DNA of 64,000 bases from UBA4781 sp963674975 (GTDB taxonomy: Bacteria; Chloroflexota; Anaerolineae; Anaerolineales; Anaerolineaceae), in NCBI GenBank assembly GCA_963674975.1, contig OY771913.1, positions 1,984,001 to 2,048,000 on the forward strand, in the 5' to 3' direction. Of this stretch, positions 34,763 through 42,846 are shown one piece after another; within the stretch, counting starts at the first letter, position 1, and every line of letters begins with the position of its first letter. The notes under the pieces are model-generated. The model did no database searches and had not been told where the DNA came from. It saw nothing but the letters and a program-made list of their open reading frames with translations. A program made the position numbers and the translations under genes.

Positions 34763-35518
34763 CTAGACAAGAATTACTTGTGTTTTTTCTCTTAACTCTT
34801 CAACAACGGCAGGATCAGCTTCGTTGTCTGTGATCACCACATGCACTTTATCCAGCGGGGCAATGTTGCTGGTGGTTGTTCGCCCCAGCTTGGAGTGATC
34901 AGCCACAACGATGACCTGGCGAGCGATTTCGATCATGGTTTGTTTGTTATGAGCATTGATCGGATCGGGAACGCTGATGCCGGATTGAACATCCACACCC
35001 TCCACACCAATGAATGCTTTATCAACATGCAGCTCTCGAATGAATGTGTCTGTTTGAGGTCCGGTGGTGTTGAGTGGTCCTTTGCGTAGTATTCCACCTG
35101 CTACAAGAATATCAATATCAGGGGAGAGAGAAAGTTCAATAGCCACATTGAGTGCTGTTGTGATGATAGTGATCTTTTTCTCTTTTAAATTTTTAGCGAC
35201 CTCTAGAGTGGTGGTACCCGAATCCATAAGGACGGTATCACCGTTTTGAACGAGATCCGCAGCAGCACGACCGATCTTGACTTTCTCTGAATTGAATTTT
35301 CCTGCTTTTGCATTTACAGACATTTCGAAGAATGCCTGATCATTATCCATGGCGCCGCCGTAGATGCGTTGAATAACACCTTGCTCGTGAAGTTCGTCAA
35401 GATCCCGTCGAATGGTCATTTCGGATACATCAAATCGTTTGCTGAGCTCTTCTACGCTTGCAAAACCTTTTTCAACCAAAAATTCTTTTATTTTTAACTG
35501 TCGTTGAATTGGTAACAT
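34763..35518 (-). CDS. DeoR-family sugar operon repressor
   Basis: This 251-residue regulator has the N-terminal DeoR helix-turn-helix (RQLKIKEFLVEKGFASVEE, then FDVSEMTIRRDLDEL) and the C-terminal sugar-phosphate-binding domain (MDSGTTTLEVAKNL, GG-LRKGPLNTTG, IVVADHSKLGR). DeoR proteins sense phosphorylated sugars. I place the start at ATG 35518, after AAGG; upstream codons in frame run back through the promoter. Its promoter overlaps that of the divergent PTS operon, so it likely controls both and is relieved by a sugar phosphate from that pathway. Confidence 0.92.
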   Translation of the reverse strand: MLPIQRQLKIKEFLVEKGFASVEELSKRFDVSEMTIRRDLDELHEQGVIQRIYGGAMDNDQAFFEMSVNAKAGKFNSEKVKIGRAAADLVQNGDTVLMDSGTTTLEVAKNLKEKKITIITTALNVAIELSLSPDIDILVAGGILRKGPLNTTGPQTDTFIRELHVDKAFIGVEGVDVQSGISVPDPINAHNKQTMIEIARQVIVVADHSKLGRTTTSNIAPLDKVHVVITDNEADPAVVEELREKTQVILV

Positions 35519-35545
35519 GTGCAACCTTGTGAAAGTATTAACATA

Positions 35546-35573
35546 ATTATACATAAATTCGTTGACATTGCAA
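35546..35573 (-). promoter_or_regulatory. deoR promoter
   Basis: On the minus strand TTGCAA (35573-35568) and TATAAT (35551-35546) are separated by 16 bases. The -35 box overlaps the spacer of the divergent PTS promoter. Confidence 0.6.
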
Positions 35574-35590
35574 GTTAAATGTGCTATATT
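35562..35590 (+). promoter_or_regulatory. PTS operon promoter
   Basis: TTGACA (35562-35567) and TATATT (35585-35590) are separated by 17 bases, close to the sigma-70 consensus. Confidence 0.75.
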
Positions 35591-35607
35591 CACAATGAAA
35601 AACAAAG

Positions 35608-35624
35608 AGTAACAAATAGTAACA
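35608..35624. repeat. Direct repeat AGTAACA, likely DeoR-type site
   Basis: AGTAACA occurs at 35608-35614 and again at 35618-35624, ten bases apart, so on the same helix face. It lies just after the presumed transcription start of the PTS operon, where a repressor would block. Confidence 0.45.
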
Positions 35625-35638
35625 CTTATGGAGGAAGT

Positions 35639-35953
35639 TTGAAAATATTAATTGTTTGTGCAGTTGGTATGTCAAGCAGTCTTATCGTAAATAAGATGAA
35701 AAAAATGGTCCCGGAAGGAACAATTGTTGACTGCAGTACGGGCAGCAACATTAGTCAAGAAATTGATGGATATGATGTACTCCTGGTCGGACCTCAGCTT
35801 CGTTATAAAAAAGATGAATTTGACAAAGTGACAAAAGAAGCAGGCGTACCTTACGGTTTTATTAATATGATGCAATATGGCAGGGCAATGGTAGAAGAAA
35901 TTTATGCCCAGGCGGTCGCTTTATATAAAAGCAAGGATGAAAAAAATGAGTGA
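35639..35953 (+). CDS. PTS lactose/cellobiose-type EIIB component
   Basis: This is a 104-residue phosphocarrier. The phosphorylated cysteine is C7 in KILIVCAVGMSSSLI, followed by the family's DVLLVGPQLRYKKDEF. It accepts phosphate from EIIA and passes it to the sugar entering through EIIC. The start is TTG 35639, placed well after GGAGG; an ATG far upstream (35579) lies inside the promoter region and is not credible. Its end overlaps the EIIA start by 8 bases. Confidence 0.93.
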   Translation: MKILIVCAVGMSSSLIVNKMKKMVPEGTIVDCSTGSNISQEIDGYDVLLVGPQLRYKKDEFDKVTKEAGVPYGFINMMQYGRAMVEEIYAQAVALYKSKDEKNE

Positions 35954-36254
35954 ATCTTTTGAAAATATCGCCATGGAAATGATCAGCTATGCTGGTGATG
36001 CCAAGGCAGATGGATTCAATGCTCTGCATGCTGCACGAAAGAAAAATTTTGATGAAGCAGATCAGCTGATGGAGCAGGCTGATAAGAAAATTACGACAAG
36101 CCATCAAATTCATTTGAAGCTGTTGGGAAGTGACAACCAGTTCAAGAGCATCAATGAGCAGTTATTGATCTCTCATGCTATGGATACCTTAATGACGACT
36201 ACCTCAGAGCTTGATCTAATTAAAGAATTGATCGGTATCTTAAAAGAAAAATAA
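35946..36254 (+). CDS. PTS lactose/cellobiose-type EIIA component
   Basis: This 102-residue helical protein matches EIIA of the Lac family: MEMISYAGDAKADGFNALHAAR, FDEADQLMEQADKKI, then a histidine-containing SHQIHLKLL where the phospho-histidine lies, and a C-terminal SHAMDTLMT helix. It passes phosphate from HPr to EIIB. ATG 35946 follows AAGGATG. EI and HPr are not encoded in the window and must lie elsewhere. EIIC follows only after an unusually long 491-base gap. Confidence 0.92.
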   Translation: MSESFENIAMEMISYAGDAKADGFNALHAARKKNFDEADQLMEQADKKITTSHQIHLKLLGSDNQFKSINEQLLISHAMDTLMTTTSELDLIKELIGILKEK

Positions 36255-36745
36255 TATTGACAAAGCAAGTTAGCAACAGAATCTGAAGAGATTACATGAA
36301 CAGAACCATTGAACGGATTCCATCACGAGATAACAACGACCTGGTTATTTGGGGATGTTGCTTTGTATATATGGTTAGAAAGTCTATTTTATTGAGGGGC
36401 TGAATTTAAGACTGTAGATAAAAGGAGGAAAAATTACTGAAAGATTATTAGAAATCACCTTAGTGTAAAAAACATGCTTCTTAGGATGCCATGTGGAAAT
36501 TAAGCCATGATTAAAAAAATACAGTTAGAACAGGACATTTTGTAAACAGGCATTCCCTTATGAAATGTTCCAATATTTTCGAGACCGCAAGTAAGTTTCA
36601 GAAAAGAAGTCATTAGAAATAGTAATTCTGTTTTCCAAGTTACGAGAATTGACATAATGGATTGCGGTGCGGTAGGCGAAAATAATCATCCTCAGTATGG
36701 CTTAAAAATATGGCCGGCAAGCAAATATTAAAAGGAGAAAAAATA
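36255..36745. other. 491-base gap inside the PTS operon, no recognisable gene
   Basis: No credible coding sequence is present; the longest small frame with an ATG (36295-36402, 35 codons) has no ribosome site. ACAAAGCAA (36260-36268) pairs with TTGCTTTGT (36358-36366) over 89 bases. A near-perfect stem GGACATTT/AAATGTTCC lies near 36534-36572. An AAAGGAGG at 36421 is not followed by a start codon. The gap may be a regulatory leader for EIIC or a decayed gene. I do not see an LicT-type antiterminator site. Confidence 0.4.
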
Positions 36746-38050
36746 ATGGAAGAGACAAAATTGGATCGTTTTGTCAATAAGGTCCTACCTGCTGTTAACA
36801 AGTTCCAGAGTAATTTATATGTAAGTTCTATCATGGAAGGTATGATGAGTTCCATGCCTGTACTGATGGCTGGAGCTGTTTTGCAGTTGGTTTACAGTTT
36901 TCCAATTACTGCCTGGACAAATCTCTTAACAAAAATTGGTTTATATGAGCTTTTAGGTACCGTAGTGACTATCTGCAACATGGTCGCTTTATTTATGGTT
37001 TTCGGCATAGCACGTGTGCTTGGCAAAAAGAAGGGGATCGATGGAGTCACGAGTGGCCTTGCGGCTCTTTTGTGCTTTCTGATCATTACGCCGCTTGCTA
37101 CGAATGAAGCAGGAAGTACTGTTATTGATATTTCCTGGTTCAGCGCACAGGGAATTTTTACTGCTATCGTTGTAGCGCTGACGGCTGCTTCACTCTTTGC
37201 TTTTTGTGTCAAGAAAAACATTGTAATCAAATTACCGGAAGCAGTTCCTGAATTTGTGTCAAAAAGCTTTGAGGGAATCCCAGCGGCACTGATCACGATT
37301 ATTCCGTTCATAGCCATGCGTGGTTTATTTGGTGCAACCAGTTTTGGTTCCTTCAGCCAATTTGTTTATTCAATCCTTCAGGCACCCCTTGTCGGGCTTG
37401 GAAACTCACTACCCGCCCATCTTCTGGCGACGTTGATTTGCTGCTTTCTGTGGTGGTGTGGCATTCATGGTACATTGGTGGTGTTGAGTGTCACCATGGC
37501 TTTATGGCAGGGACCTACTATCGAAAATATCACTGCACAGGCGATGGGTCAGCCTGTTCCATGGGTTCTCAGCCTCCTCAGTTTTTTCCTGGTAGTACAG
37601 TTTATGGGAGGACCTGGATGTCTGTTCGGCTTCTATGTGGATATGACATTGTTTTCAAAGAGCCAGCGCTATAAAGCACAGAGTAAATTATCTCTGGTAC
37701 CTGGATTGTTCAACATCATCGAACCGACCGTTTTCGGTGTACCGATCGTTATGAATCCGATTCTACTGGTGCCCTACGTTGGACTTCCGGTTGTAATTTA
37801 TCTGGCGTATTACTTACTTGCAAATACAGGGATTATTGGTATTCCGTGTGTAGGTTTAACTATGATGGTCATCCCTGGTCCCGTTGCAGGATTCTTACTG
37901 GGAGGCGGTGTGAGTCTGGGAATTTTCACTTTGGCTGCATTAGCCCTAAGCTGTGTTGTTTACTATCCTTTTGTAAAGATCCTCGATGCACAGGCGCTTA
38001 AACAGGAAGAAGAGAAAGCCAAACTGGTGGATGTAAAAACAGATAAATAG
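36746..38050 (+). CDS. PTS lactose/cellobiose-type EIIC permease
   Basis: This is a 434-residue sugar-transporting membrane subunit with about ten helices. Family marks include LYVSSIMEGMMSSMPVLMAGA near the N-terminus, CCFLWWCGIHGTLVV, MGGPGCLFG and the signature FNIIEPTVFGVPIVMNP. It imports a beta-disaccharide or other beta-glycoside and presents it to EIIB for phosphorylation. ATG 36746 follows AAAGGAG; a longer frame starts upstream at 36710 without a ribosome site. It precedes a 6-phospho-beta-glycosidase. Confidence 0.93.
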   Translation: MEETKLDRFVNKVLPAVNKFQSNLYVSSIMEGMMSSMPVLMAGAVLQLVYSFPITAWTNLLTKIGLYELLGTVVTICNMVALFMVFGIARVLGKKKGIDGVTSGLAALLCFLIITPLATNEAGSTVIDISWFSAQGIFTAIVVALTAASLFAFCVKKNIVIKLPEAVPEFVSKSFEGIPAALITIIPFIAMRGLFGATSFGSFSQFVYSILQAPLVGLGNSLPAHLLATLICCFLWWCGIHGTLVVLSVTMALWQGPTIENITAQAMGQPVPWVLSLLSFFLVVQFMGGPGCLFGFYVDMTLFSKSQRYKAQSKLSLVPGLFNIIEPTVFGVPIVMNPILLVPYVGLPVVIYLAYYLLANTGIIGIPCVGLTMMVIPGPVAGFLLGGGVSLGIFTLAALALSCVVYYPFVKILDAQALKQEEEKAKLVDVKTDK

Positions 38051-38080
38051 CGTTTACATTGTAAAAATAACGTGCTTACA

Positions 38081-38113
38081 GATGGGGCTGTCTGCATTAT
38101 TGACAGCCCCATT
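38081..38113 (+). other. Strong hairpin between EIIC and the phospho-glycosidase gene
   Basis: ATGGGGCTGTC (38082-38092) pairs perfectly with GACAGCCCCAT (38102-38112) around a 9-base loop. Without a U-run it more likely stabilises upstream mRNA or sets relative expression than terminates. Confidence 0.6.
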
Positions 38114-38149
38114 ATCTGATACAAAGATATTTTAAAAGGATGAAAGGAT

Positions 38150-39517
38150 ATGAAAAGATTTCCGGGAAACTTTTTGTGGGGATCATCGACAAATGCCCAG
38201 CAATTTGAAGGTGGACGCGACGAAGACGGTACAGGGCAATCCATTGCCGATATTCGTACTTACTTCATGAAGATTCAGGGGGAAGAGCTTTTTAAAGAAG
38301 GCGGATATGCTGATTTCAAAGATGCCTCAGATCATTATCATCATCTCGATGAAGATATTGACCTGTATGGAGAAATGGGTTTTGGTATTTATCGTTTTTC
38401 AATGAACTGGTCGCGCATTTTTCCAAACGGTGATGATGCGGAACCGAATTCCGCAGGATTGGCTTTCTACGACCGGATGCTCACAGCTCTTGAGCGGAAT
38501 CATATCCAACCGGTTTGTACATTATATGCTTACGATATCCCGCTGGCCCTTGTCAAGAGATATGGAGGTTTTCTGGACCGGCGCTGCGTGGAAGCATATT
38601 ATAAATATGTTGATACTGTGACGAAGTATTTTAAAGGTCGTATTAAGTATTACGTTCCTTTTAATGAGCAGAACACAATGGTCTGGTTGCCCTATTATAC
38701 CGGGGGAGTTGAAATCGCTGATTCATTGGGCCTGTTTAAGTTTGATCACCATATTAATCTCTCCTTTGCAAGAGCGGTTGAAGCAGTGCATAAGAATGAT
38801 CCTGAAGCAAAGGTTGGCGGGAATATCTGCAATACCTGTTATTATCCGGCTACCTGCGATCCGAAAAATGTAGCTCTGGCAGATAAAGCGAGCTTTAATT
38901 CTTATTCTTATGGTGATATTTTCTGTCGGGGTGTTTATCAAAAGTTTTACTTGAATTATTTTAAAGGTGTGGATACTGCTTCTGTAATTCAACCGGGCGA
39001 TATGGAAATGATAGCGGACATAAAGACTGATTTCCTCAGCCTGACCTATTACATGAGCAATGTTTGTGCAGATGAAGGTGTCGGGAACACACTTACCAAT
39101 ACCAGGCAGGCGAATCCATATCTGCCAGCGACAAAATATGGCTGGACGATAGATCCTTATGGCTTCTACCATTTCCTGATGGATTTCTCCCACAGATATC
39201 AAAAACCGATCCTGATATTAGAGAACGGTATGGGCACGCCCGATGATCTGGAAATGAATGGAAAGGTGCATGATCCTTATCGTATTGAATACCTTCGTTC
39301 GCATATTGAAAAAATGGCAGATGCCATTGCAGATGGGGTGGATGTGATCGGCTACTGCACCTGGAGTGCTATGGATCTGTTTTCAACCCACGAAGGATTC
39401 GAGAAGCGCTACGGCTTTGTGTATGTGGATAGAGATGATAATTTCAAGCGATATCGCAAAGACAGCTTCTACTGGTATAAGAAGGTCATTGCTTCCAATG
39501 GGGAAGATCTGGATTAA
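38150..39517 (+). CDS. 6-phospho-beta-glycosidase, GH1
   Basis: The 455-residue GH1 enzyme begins FPGNFLWGSSTNAQQFEGG. The acid/base is E173 in VPFNEQN (usually NEP) and the nucleophile is E358 in LILENGMG. The phosphate-binding signature S-x6-K-x-Y is present as S412, K419 and Y421 (STHEGFEKRY), which identifies 6-phospho-glycosidases rather than plain beta-glucosidases and agrees with the PTS upstream. It hydrolyses the phosphorylated disaccharide to sugar-6-phosphate plus sugar. Whether glucoside or galactoside is not settled by these motifs. There is no signal peptide. Confidence 0.92.
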   Translation: MKRFPGNFLWGSSTNAQQFEGGRDEDGTGQSIADIRTYFMKIQGEELFKEGGYADFKDASDHYHHLDEDIDLYGEMGFGIYRFSMNWSRIFPNGDDAEPNSAGLAFYDRMLTALERNHIQPVCTLYAYDIPLALVKRYGGFLDRRCVEAYYKYVDTVTKYFKGRIKYYVPFNEQNTMVWLPYYTGGVEIADSLGLFKFDHHINLSFARAVEAVHKNDPEAKVGGNICNTCYYPATCDPKNVALADKASFNSYSYGDIFCRGVYQKFYLNYFKGVDTASVIQPGDMEMIADIKTDFLSLTYYMSNVCADEGVGNTLTNTRQANPYLPATKYGWTIDPYGFYHFLMDFSHRYQKPILILENGMGTPDDLEMNGKVHDPYRIEYLRSHIEKMADAIADGVDVIGYCTWSAMDLFSTHEGFEKRYGFVYVDRDDNFKRYRKDSFYWYKKVIASNGEDLD

Positions 39518-39571
39518 CTGACTCTTGTGGTTATATCGCTTTGTCTTTTATGAAGAAAAGGATTGCACAAA

Positions 39572-40525
39572 ATGGTGAAAAGAATTTTAAGCTGTACGAA
39601 GAGTGACTTTGAGAAAATGACCCCCATGGATCTGAAATTGTCCATTCGCCTGGCTGAAGGGCGGACAATTCTGGCGCAGAGCTATATCGGTTTGGGGAAC
39701 TCCCTGCTGGGAGGAGGTGCTACCAATCCGGAATTGGAAGCTGCATTTGGGGCTGATATCCTCCTGTTGAATGGATATAGTATGGATGAGAAGAGTTCCA
39801 TGTATGGAATAAAGTATTTTGATCCTGCGAAGGGAATACAGGCTATGCATGTGCAGGATATCAAAAAACTGGTGAACCGTCCTGTAGGAATTTATCTGGA
39901 ATGTGCCAGTTCTGATACAGATACCCTCTATGCCGGAGATTTTGCCTTGGGGCGCACAGCCACCGAAGAAAATTTCCAAAAAGCAGTAGAAGAAGGTGCA
40001 GATTTTATTGTCCTTGGTGCAAATCCAAGTATGAATGCAAAGATCGATGACATTATTGCAGCCACAAAACTGGCTGGAAAAACTGTCAAGGGGAAAATGA
40101 TGATTTTCTCTGGCAAGTGGGAAGATGGGGTGTATGAAAAAGTGCTTGGTGACCCAATGGCAAAAAAACCAGCAAAGGAATTTATTAATGCCCTGATGGA
40201 TGCAGGTGCAGATGTGATCGATTTTCCCGCACCGGGATCACGCCAGGGGATCACTGTGGATATGATCCGTGAATTGGTTGAATATGTCCATCACAAAGAT
40301 GCTGATACGATGACCATGTCTTTTATTGATGGGTCTGTGGAAGGTGCAGATGTCGATACGATCCGTATTCTTGGCATAAAATCGCGGGAAACAGGCGCTG
40401 ATATCCATGCCATTGGTGATGCCGGTTTAGCGGGATGTTCATTGCCTGAAAATATTTATCAGCTTTCCCTATGTGTAAAAGGACGTCGATTAACCTGGGA
40501 GCGTATGGCTGCAAACAATCGGTAG
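39572..40525 (+). CDS. TIM-barrel-like protein of uncharacterised family (DUF7916-like)
   Basis: This 317-residue soluble protein starts KRILSCTKSDFEKMTPMDL, followed by alternating strand/helix blocks with glycine-rich loops (ADILLLNGYSMD; ADFIVLGANPSM; ADVIDFPAPGSRQG; ADIHAIGDAGLAG), consistent with a TIM barrel ending in a phosphate-binding loop. I associate it with the PEP phosphonomutase-like DUF7916 family often found in PTS operons, but its reaction is unknown. ATG 39572 follows AAAGGATTG; a TTG three codons earlier is less likely. It lies between the phospho-glycosidase and rpiB, so a sugar-phosphate substrate is likely. Confidence 0.7.
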   Translation: MVKRILSCTKSDFEKMTPMDLKLSIRLAEGRTILAQSYIGLGNSLLGGGATNPELEAAFGADILLLNGYSMDEKSSMYGIKYFDPAKGIQAMHVQDIKKLVNRPVGIYLECASSDTDTLYAGDFALGRTATEENFQKAVEEGADFIVLGANPSMNAKIDDIIAATKLAGKTVKGKMMIFSGKWEDGVYEKVLGDPMAKKPAKEFINALMDAGADVIDFPAPGSRQGITVDMIRELVEYVHHKDADTMTMSFIDGSVEGADVDTIRILGIKSRETGADIHAIGDAGLAGCSLPENIYQLSLCVKGRRLTWERMAANNR

Positions 40526-40534
40526 AGTGATTTT

Positions 40535-40984
40535 ATGCAAAAACGTATAGTTATTGGAAGCGATCATGTTGGGTATCCATTAAAAGAATACTTGAAAAAA
40601 CTGTTAAAAGACATGGGTTGGGAAGTTGAAGATTGCGGAACAAACAGCCGTACCCGTACGGATTACCCAATATATGCAAATAAAGTAGCTCAAAAAATTA
40701 TTTCTGGTGAGTGTGAGAAAGGGATCTTGATCTGCGGAAGCGGTGTTGGAATGAGCATTACTGCAAACAAGATCCATGGGATCCGGGCGGTTGTGTGCAG
40801 TGAACCGTATTCGGCGGTCCTTTCCCGAAAGCATAATAATACCAATGTCCTGTGTATGGGGTCACGGGTGGTAGGGGAGGAATTGGCTGAAATGATCCTG
40901 AAAGATTGGCTTGCTGCTGAATATGAAGATGGGCGTCATCAAAAGCGCCTGGATATGATCAAGGAACTGGAAGAAAAATACTAG
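40535..40984 (+). CDS. rpiB: Ribose-5-phosphate isomerase B/LacAB-family sugar-phosphate isomerase
   Basis: This 149-residue enzyme has the RpiB marks: GSDHVGYPLKEYL at the start, catalytic cysteine in LICGSGVGMSITANK, and RKHNNTNVLCMGSRVVG with the catalytic histidine. The family interconverts aldose and ketose phosphates (ribose-5-P, allose-6-P, or galactose-6-P in LacAB). A single subunit of this size favours RpiB over the two-gene LacA/LacB. The gene follows the DUF7916-like gene by nine bases. Together with the divergent epimerase, an allose-6-P or pentose-P route is possible. Confidence 0.92.
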   Translation: MQKRIVIGSDHVGYPLKEYLKKLLKDMGWEVEDCGTNSRTRTDYPIYANKVAQKIISGECEKGILICGSGVGMSITANKIHGIRAVVCSEPYSAVLSRKHNNTNVLCMGSRVVGEELAEMILKDWLAAEYEDGRHQKRLDMIKELEEKY

Positions 40985-40995
40985 TAAGTTTTCAT

Positions 40996-41030
40996 CAAAG
41001 GATCCCTGAAAAGAGATCCTTTGTTTAGTT
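40996..41030 (+). terminator. Terminator of the PTS operon
   Basis: CAAAGGATC (40996-41004) pairs perfectly with GATCCTTTG (41015-41023) around a 10-base loop, followed by TTTAGTT. Confidence 0.7.
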
Positions 41031-41085
41031 AATAATGGTAGTTTCATAATAAAATAGAGAGATCAAATAAAATGAGGTGAAAACA

Positions 41086-41610
41086 ATGCCCGTCCCATAT
41101 AAACAGTTCACTGCAGTTCCACCCATGCAGATCGATATAAAGAAAGAATATAAGGTCATCGTAAAAATGGAGAAGGGGGGAGAATTCACCATCAGCCTGC
41201 ATCCTGCCAAGGCACCTATTACGGTTAACAGCTTCGTTTTCCTGGTGAGGCAGGGTTTTTATGATGGTGTAACTTTCCATCGTGTGCTGGATGGATTTGT
41301 GGCGCAGGGGGGTGATCCGACCGGAACTGGAGCAGGTGGACCGGGCTACGAATTTGTGAATGAAGATTCAGATCTGCAGTTTGACAAAGATGGCGTAGTA
41401 GCCATGGCAAATGCCGGACGCGATACCAATGGCTGCCAATTCTTCATCACCTATGCCCCTATACCGCACCTGAATGGCGGTTATACTATTTTCGGACAGG
41501 TTACGGAAGGGATGGATGTTGTGAATGGGCTTACCCGTAGAGACCCCAGCAGCAATCCTAAATTCACAGGGGATGTGATCGAAAGAATGACCCTGATAGA
41601 AGAAGAGTGA
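41086..41610 (+). CDS. Peptidyl-prolyl isomerase, cyclophilin type
   Basis: This 174-residue protein is a single cyclophilin domain. The active-site motif GVTFHRVLDGFVAQGGDPTG carries the catalytic Arg, and GCQFFITYAPIPHLNGGYTIFG follows. It speeds cis-trans isomerisation at proline during protein folding. There is no signal peptide, so it is cytosolic. ATG 41086 sits after GAGGTG; a GTG at 41077 overlaps that site. The gene is a single unit bounded by a terminator on each side and separates the PTS locus from the LacI locus. Confidence 0.93.
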   Translation: MPVPYKQFTAVPPMQIDIKKEYKVIVKMEKGGEFTISLHPAKAPITVNSFVFLVRQGFYDGVTFHRVLDGFVAQGGDPTGTGAGGPGYEFVNEDSDLQFDKDGVVAMANAGRDTNGCQFFITYAPIPHLNGGYTIFGQVTEGMDVVNGLTRRDPSSNPKFTGDVIERMTLIEEE

Positions 41611-41618
41611 GCTTACAG

Positions 41619-41650
41619 AACAGGAGATACACCATCTCCTGTTTTTATTT
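41619..41650 (+). terminator. Intrinsic terminator after the cyclophilin gene
   Basis: AACAGGAGAT/ATCTCCTGTT forms a perfect 10-bp stem with a 5-base loop, followed by TTTATTT. Confidence 0.85.
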
Positions 41651-41687
41651 AAAAGAATGTAATTAATTGTCATTAAATAGATTTATC

Positions 41688-41715
41688 TTGACTTTTTGTG
41701 AAATCAGTATAAAAT
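41688..41715 (+). promoter_or_regulatory. lacI-type regulator promoter
   Basis: TTGACT (41688-41693) and TAAAAT (41710-41715) are 16 bases apart, and a LacI-type operator begins 9 bases after the -10 box. Confidence 0.7.
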
Positions 41716-41724
41716 AGAATAGAA

Positions 41725-41744
41725 AATTGGGAACGCTCCCAATT
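41725..41744. promoter_or_regulatory. LacI-family operator 1
   Basis: AATTGGGA-ACGC-TCCCAATT is a 20-base palindrome with central CG, as LacI/GalR proteins recognise. It overlaps the transcription start of the regulator gene, predicting autorepression. Confidence 0.8.
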
Positions 41745-41796
41745 CATTTAGGGAGGTTCCATCTGTTTGGATTGTGGAGAACATCGGAGTTTTATC

Positions 41797-42816
41797 TTGA
41801 ATAGTCTAACCCTTGAAGATATTGCAAAAAAAAGCGGCGTTTCACGTTCAACCGTTTCACGGGTTATTAATAATCATCCAAATGTTAGTAAAAAAGTAAG
41901 GCAGCATGTAAACGAGGTGATCCAACAAACAGGGTATCAACCGCATTTAGCTGCGCGAGCATTAGTTTCAAAGCGAACTCTAATGTGCGGTTTGATCTTA
42001 CCACGCTCGATCAATACTTTTTTTACTGATCCCTATTATCCGTCCCTGATCCAGGGTATTGCACAGGCGTGCAGCAATCAGAATTATACATTTTCCCTAT
42101 TTTTGGTTGATGAAAATGAGGATGAAGATCAGATCTATACAAAGGTCGCGCGTCGTGGTTTTATGGATGGCATCCTCTTCCAATCGTACCAGAGCGGTGA
42201 ACTGTTAATGGATAAATTAGCAGAATCGGGAATACCGTTGGTAATTTTAGGTAGACCTTTCCAAAATAAAGAAATAAGCTATGTGGATATAGAAAATGTT
42301 GAATCTGTTGAAGATGCAATTCAATATTTGATCGACAAAGGGCATAAAAAGATTGGGACGATAACAGGTCCACAAAATACTGCAGTTGGCATTGATAGAA
42401 AGAAAGGGTATCTACAAGCTTTAATGAAAAATGATATTCCGATTGACAATGCTCTGATTGTGGAGGGAACGTTTACGGAAGAGAGTGGATATTTGGGAAT
42501 GAAACATCTTCTGCCCAGCAAACCCGATGCTGTTTTCGCTGCTTCTGATGAAATGGCAGTTGGTGCGATTCGAGCGACCAATGAAGCAGGGCTTGAAGTT
42601 CCGGGAGATATTTCAGTTATTGGTTTCGATGATTTTCCCATGCGAACCATGGTACGCCCGGCTTTGACAACCATTCATCAGCCTATTGAGCAGTTTTGTT
42701 CTGAAGCCTTGAAGATGCTCATTGCTTTTGTGGAAGATGGGTCGGGTCCGTTTCAGAAGAACATTCTTAAAGCCGATTTTATAATCCGCGATTCAACGCG
42801 TGATAGGACTAAATAA
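41797..42816 (+). CDS. LacI/GalR-family repressor of the glucomannan locus
   Basis: This 339-residue regulator has the LacI headpiece (LTLEDIAKKSGVSRSTVSRVINNHPNVS) with hinge helix HLAARALVSKR, and a periplasmic-binding-protein-like sugar domain ending ADFIIRDSTR. LacI proteins release DNA, or bind it, on sensing a sugar. TTG 41797 is the likely start, after CGGAG; frame extensions upstream lack the headpiece. Four copies of one palindrome lie at its own promoter, twice before the ABC operon, and before the epimerase gene at 63.7 kb, so it probably controls the whole locus. The inducer is likely a beta-manno- or cello-oligosaccharide. Confidence 0.93.
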   Translation: MNSLTLEDIAKKSGVSRSTVSRVINNHPNVSKKVRQHVNEVIQQTGYQPHLAARALVSKRTLMCGLILPRSINTFFTDPYYPSLIQGIAQACSNQNYTFSLFLVDENEDEDQIYTKVARRGFMDGILFQSYQSGELLMDKLAESGIPLVILGRPFQNKEISYVDIENVESVEDAIQYLIDKGHKKIGTITGPQNTAVGIDRKKGYLQALMKNDIPIDNALIVEGTFTEESGYLGMKHLLPSKPDAVFAASDEMAVGAIRATNEAGLEVPGDISVIGFDDFPMRTMVRPALTTIHQPIEQFCSEALKMLIAFVEDGSGPFQKNILKADFIIRDSTRDRTK

Positions 42817-42846
42817 AATATTGGATGTAAAATTTTTTTAATAAAT

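Noticed and set aside
35579..35638. Upstream ATG start for EIIB
   Set aside because: That ATG overlaps the -10 region of the operon's own promoter; TTG 35639 after GGAGG starts exactly at the first beta strand.
36295..36402. 35-codon open frame in the EIIA-EIIC gap
   Set aside because: It has no ribosome-binding site, atypical composition and no recognisable motif.
36255..36745. LicT/SacY-type antiterminator (RAT) site
   Set aside because: No sequence close to the RAT consensus and no following terminator with a U-run; the regulator is DeoR-type, not an antiterminator.
38081..38113. Terminator splitting the PTS operon before the GH1 gene
   Set aside because: The stem is strong but is not followed by a U-run, and the downstream genes have no promoter of their own that I can see.
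38150..39517. Plain (non-phospho) beta-glucosidase call for the GH1 gene
   Set aside because: The S-x6-K-x-Y phosphate-binding signature and the PTS genes directly upstream favour a 6-phospho-beta-glycosidase.
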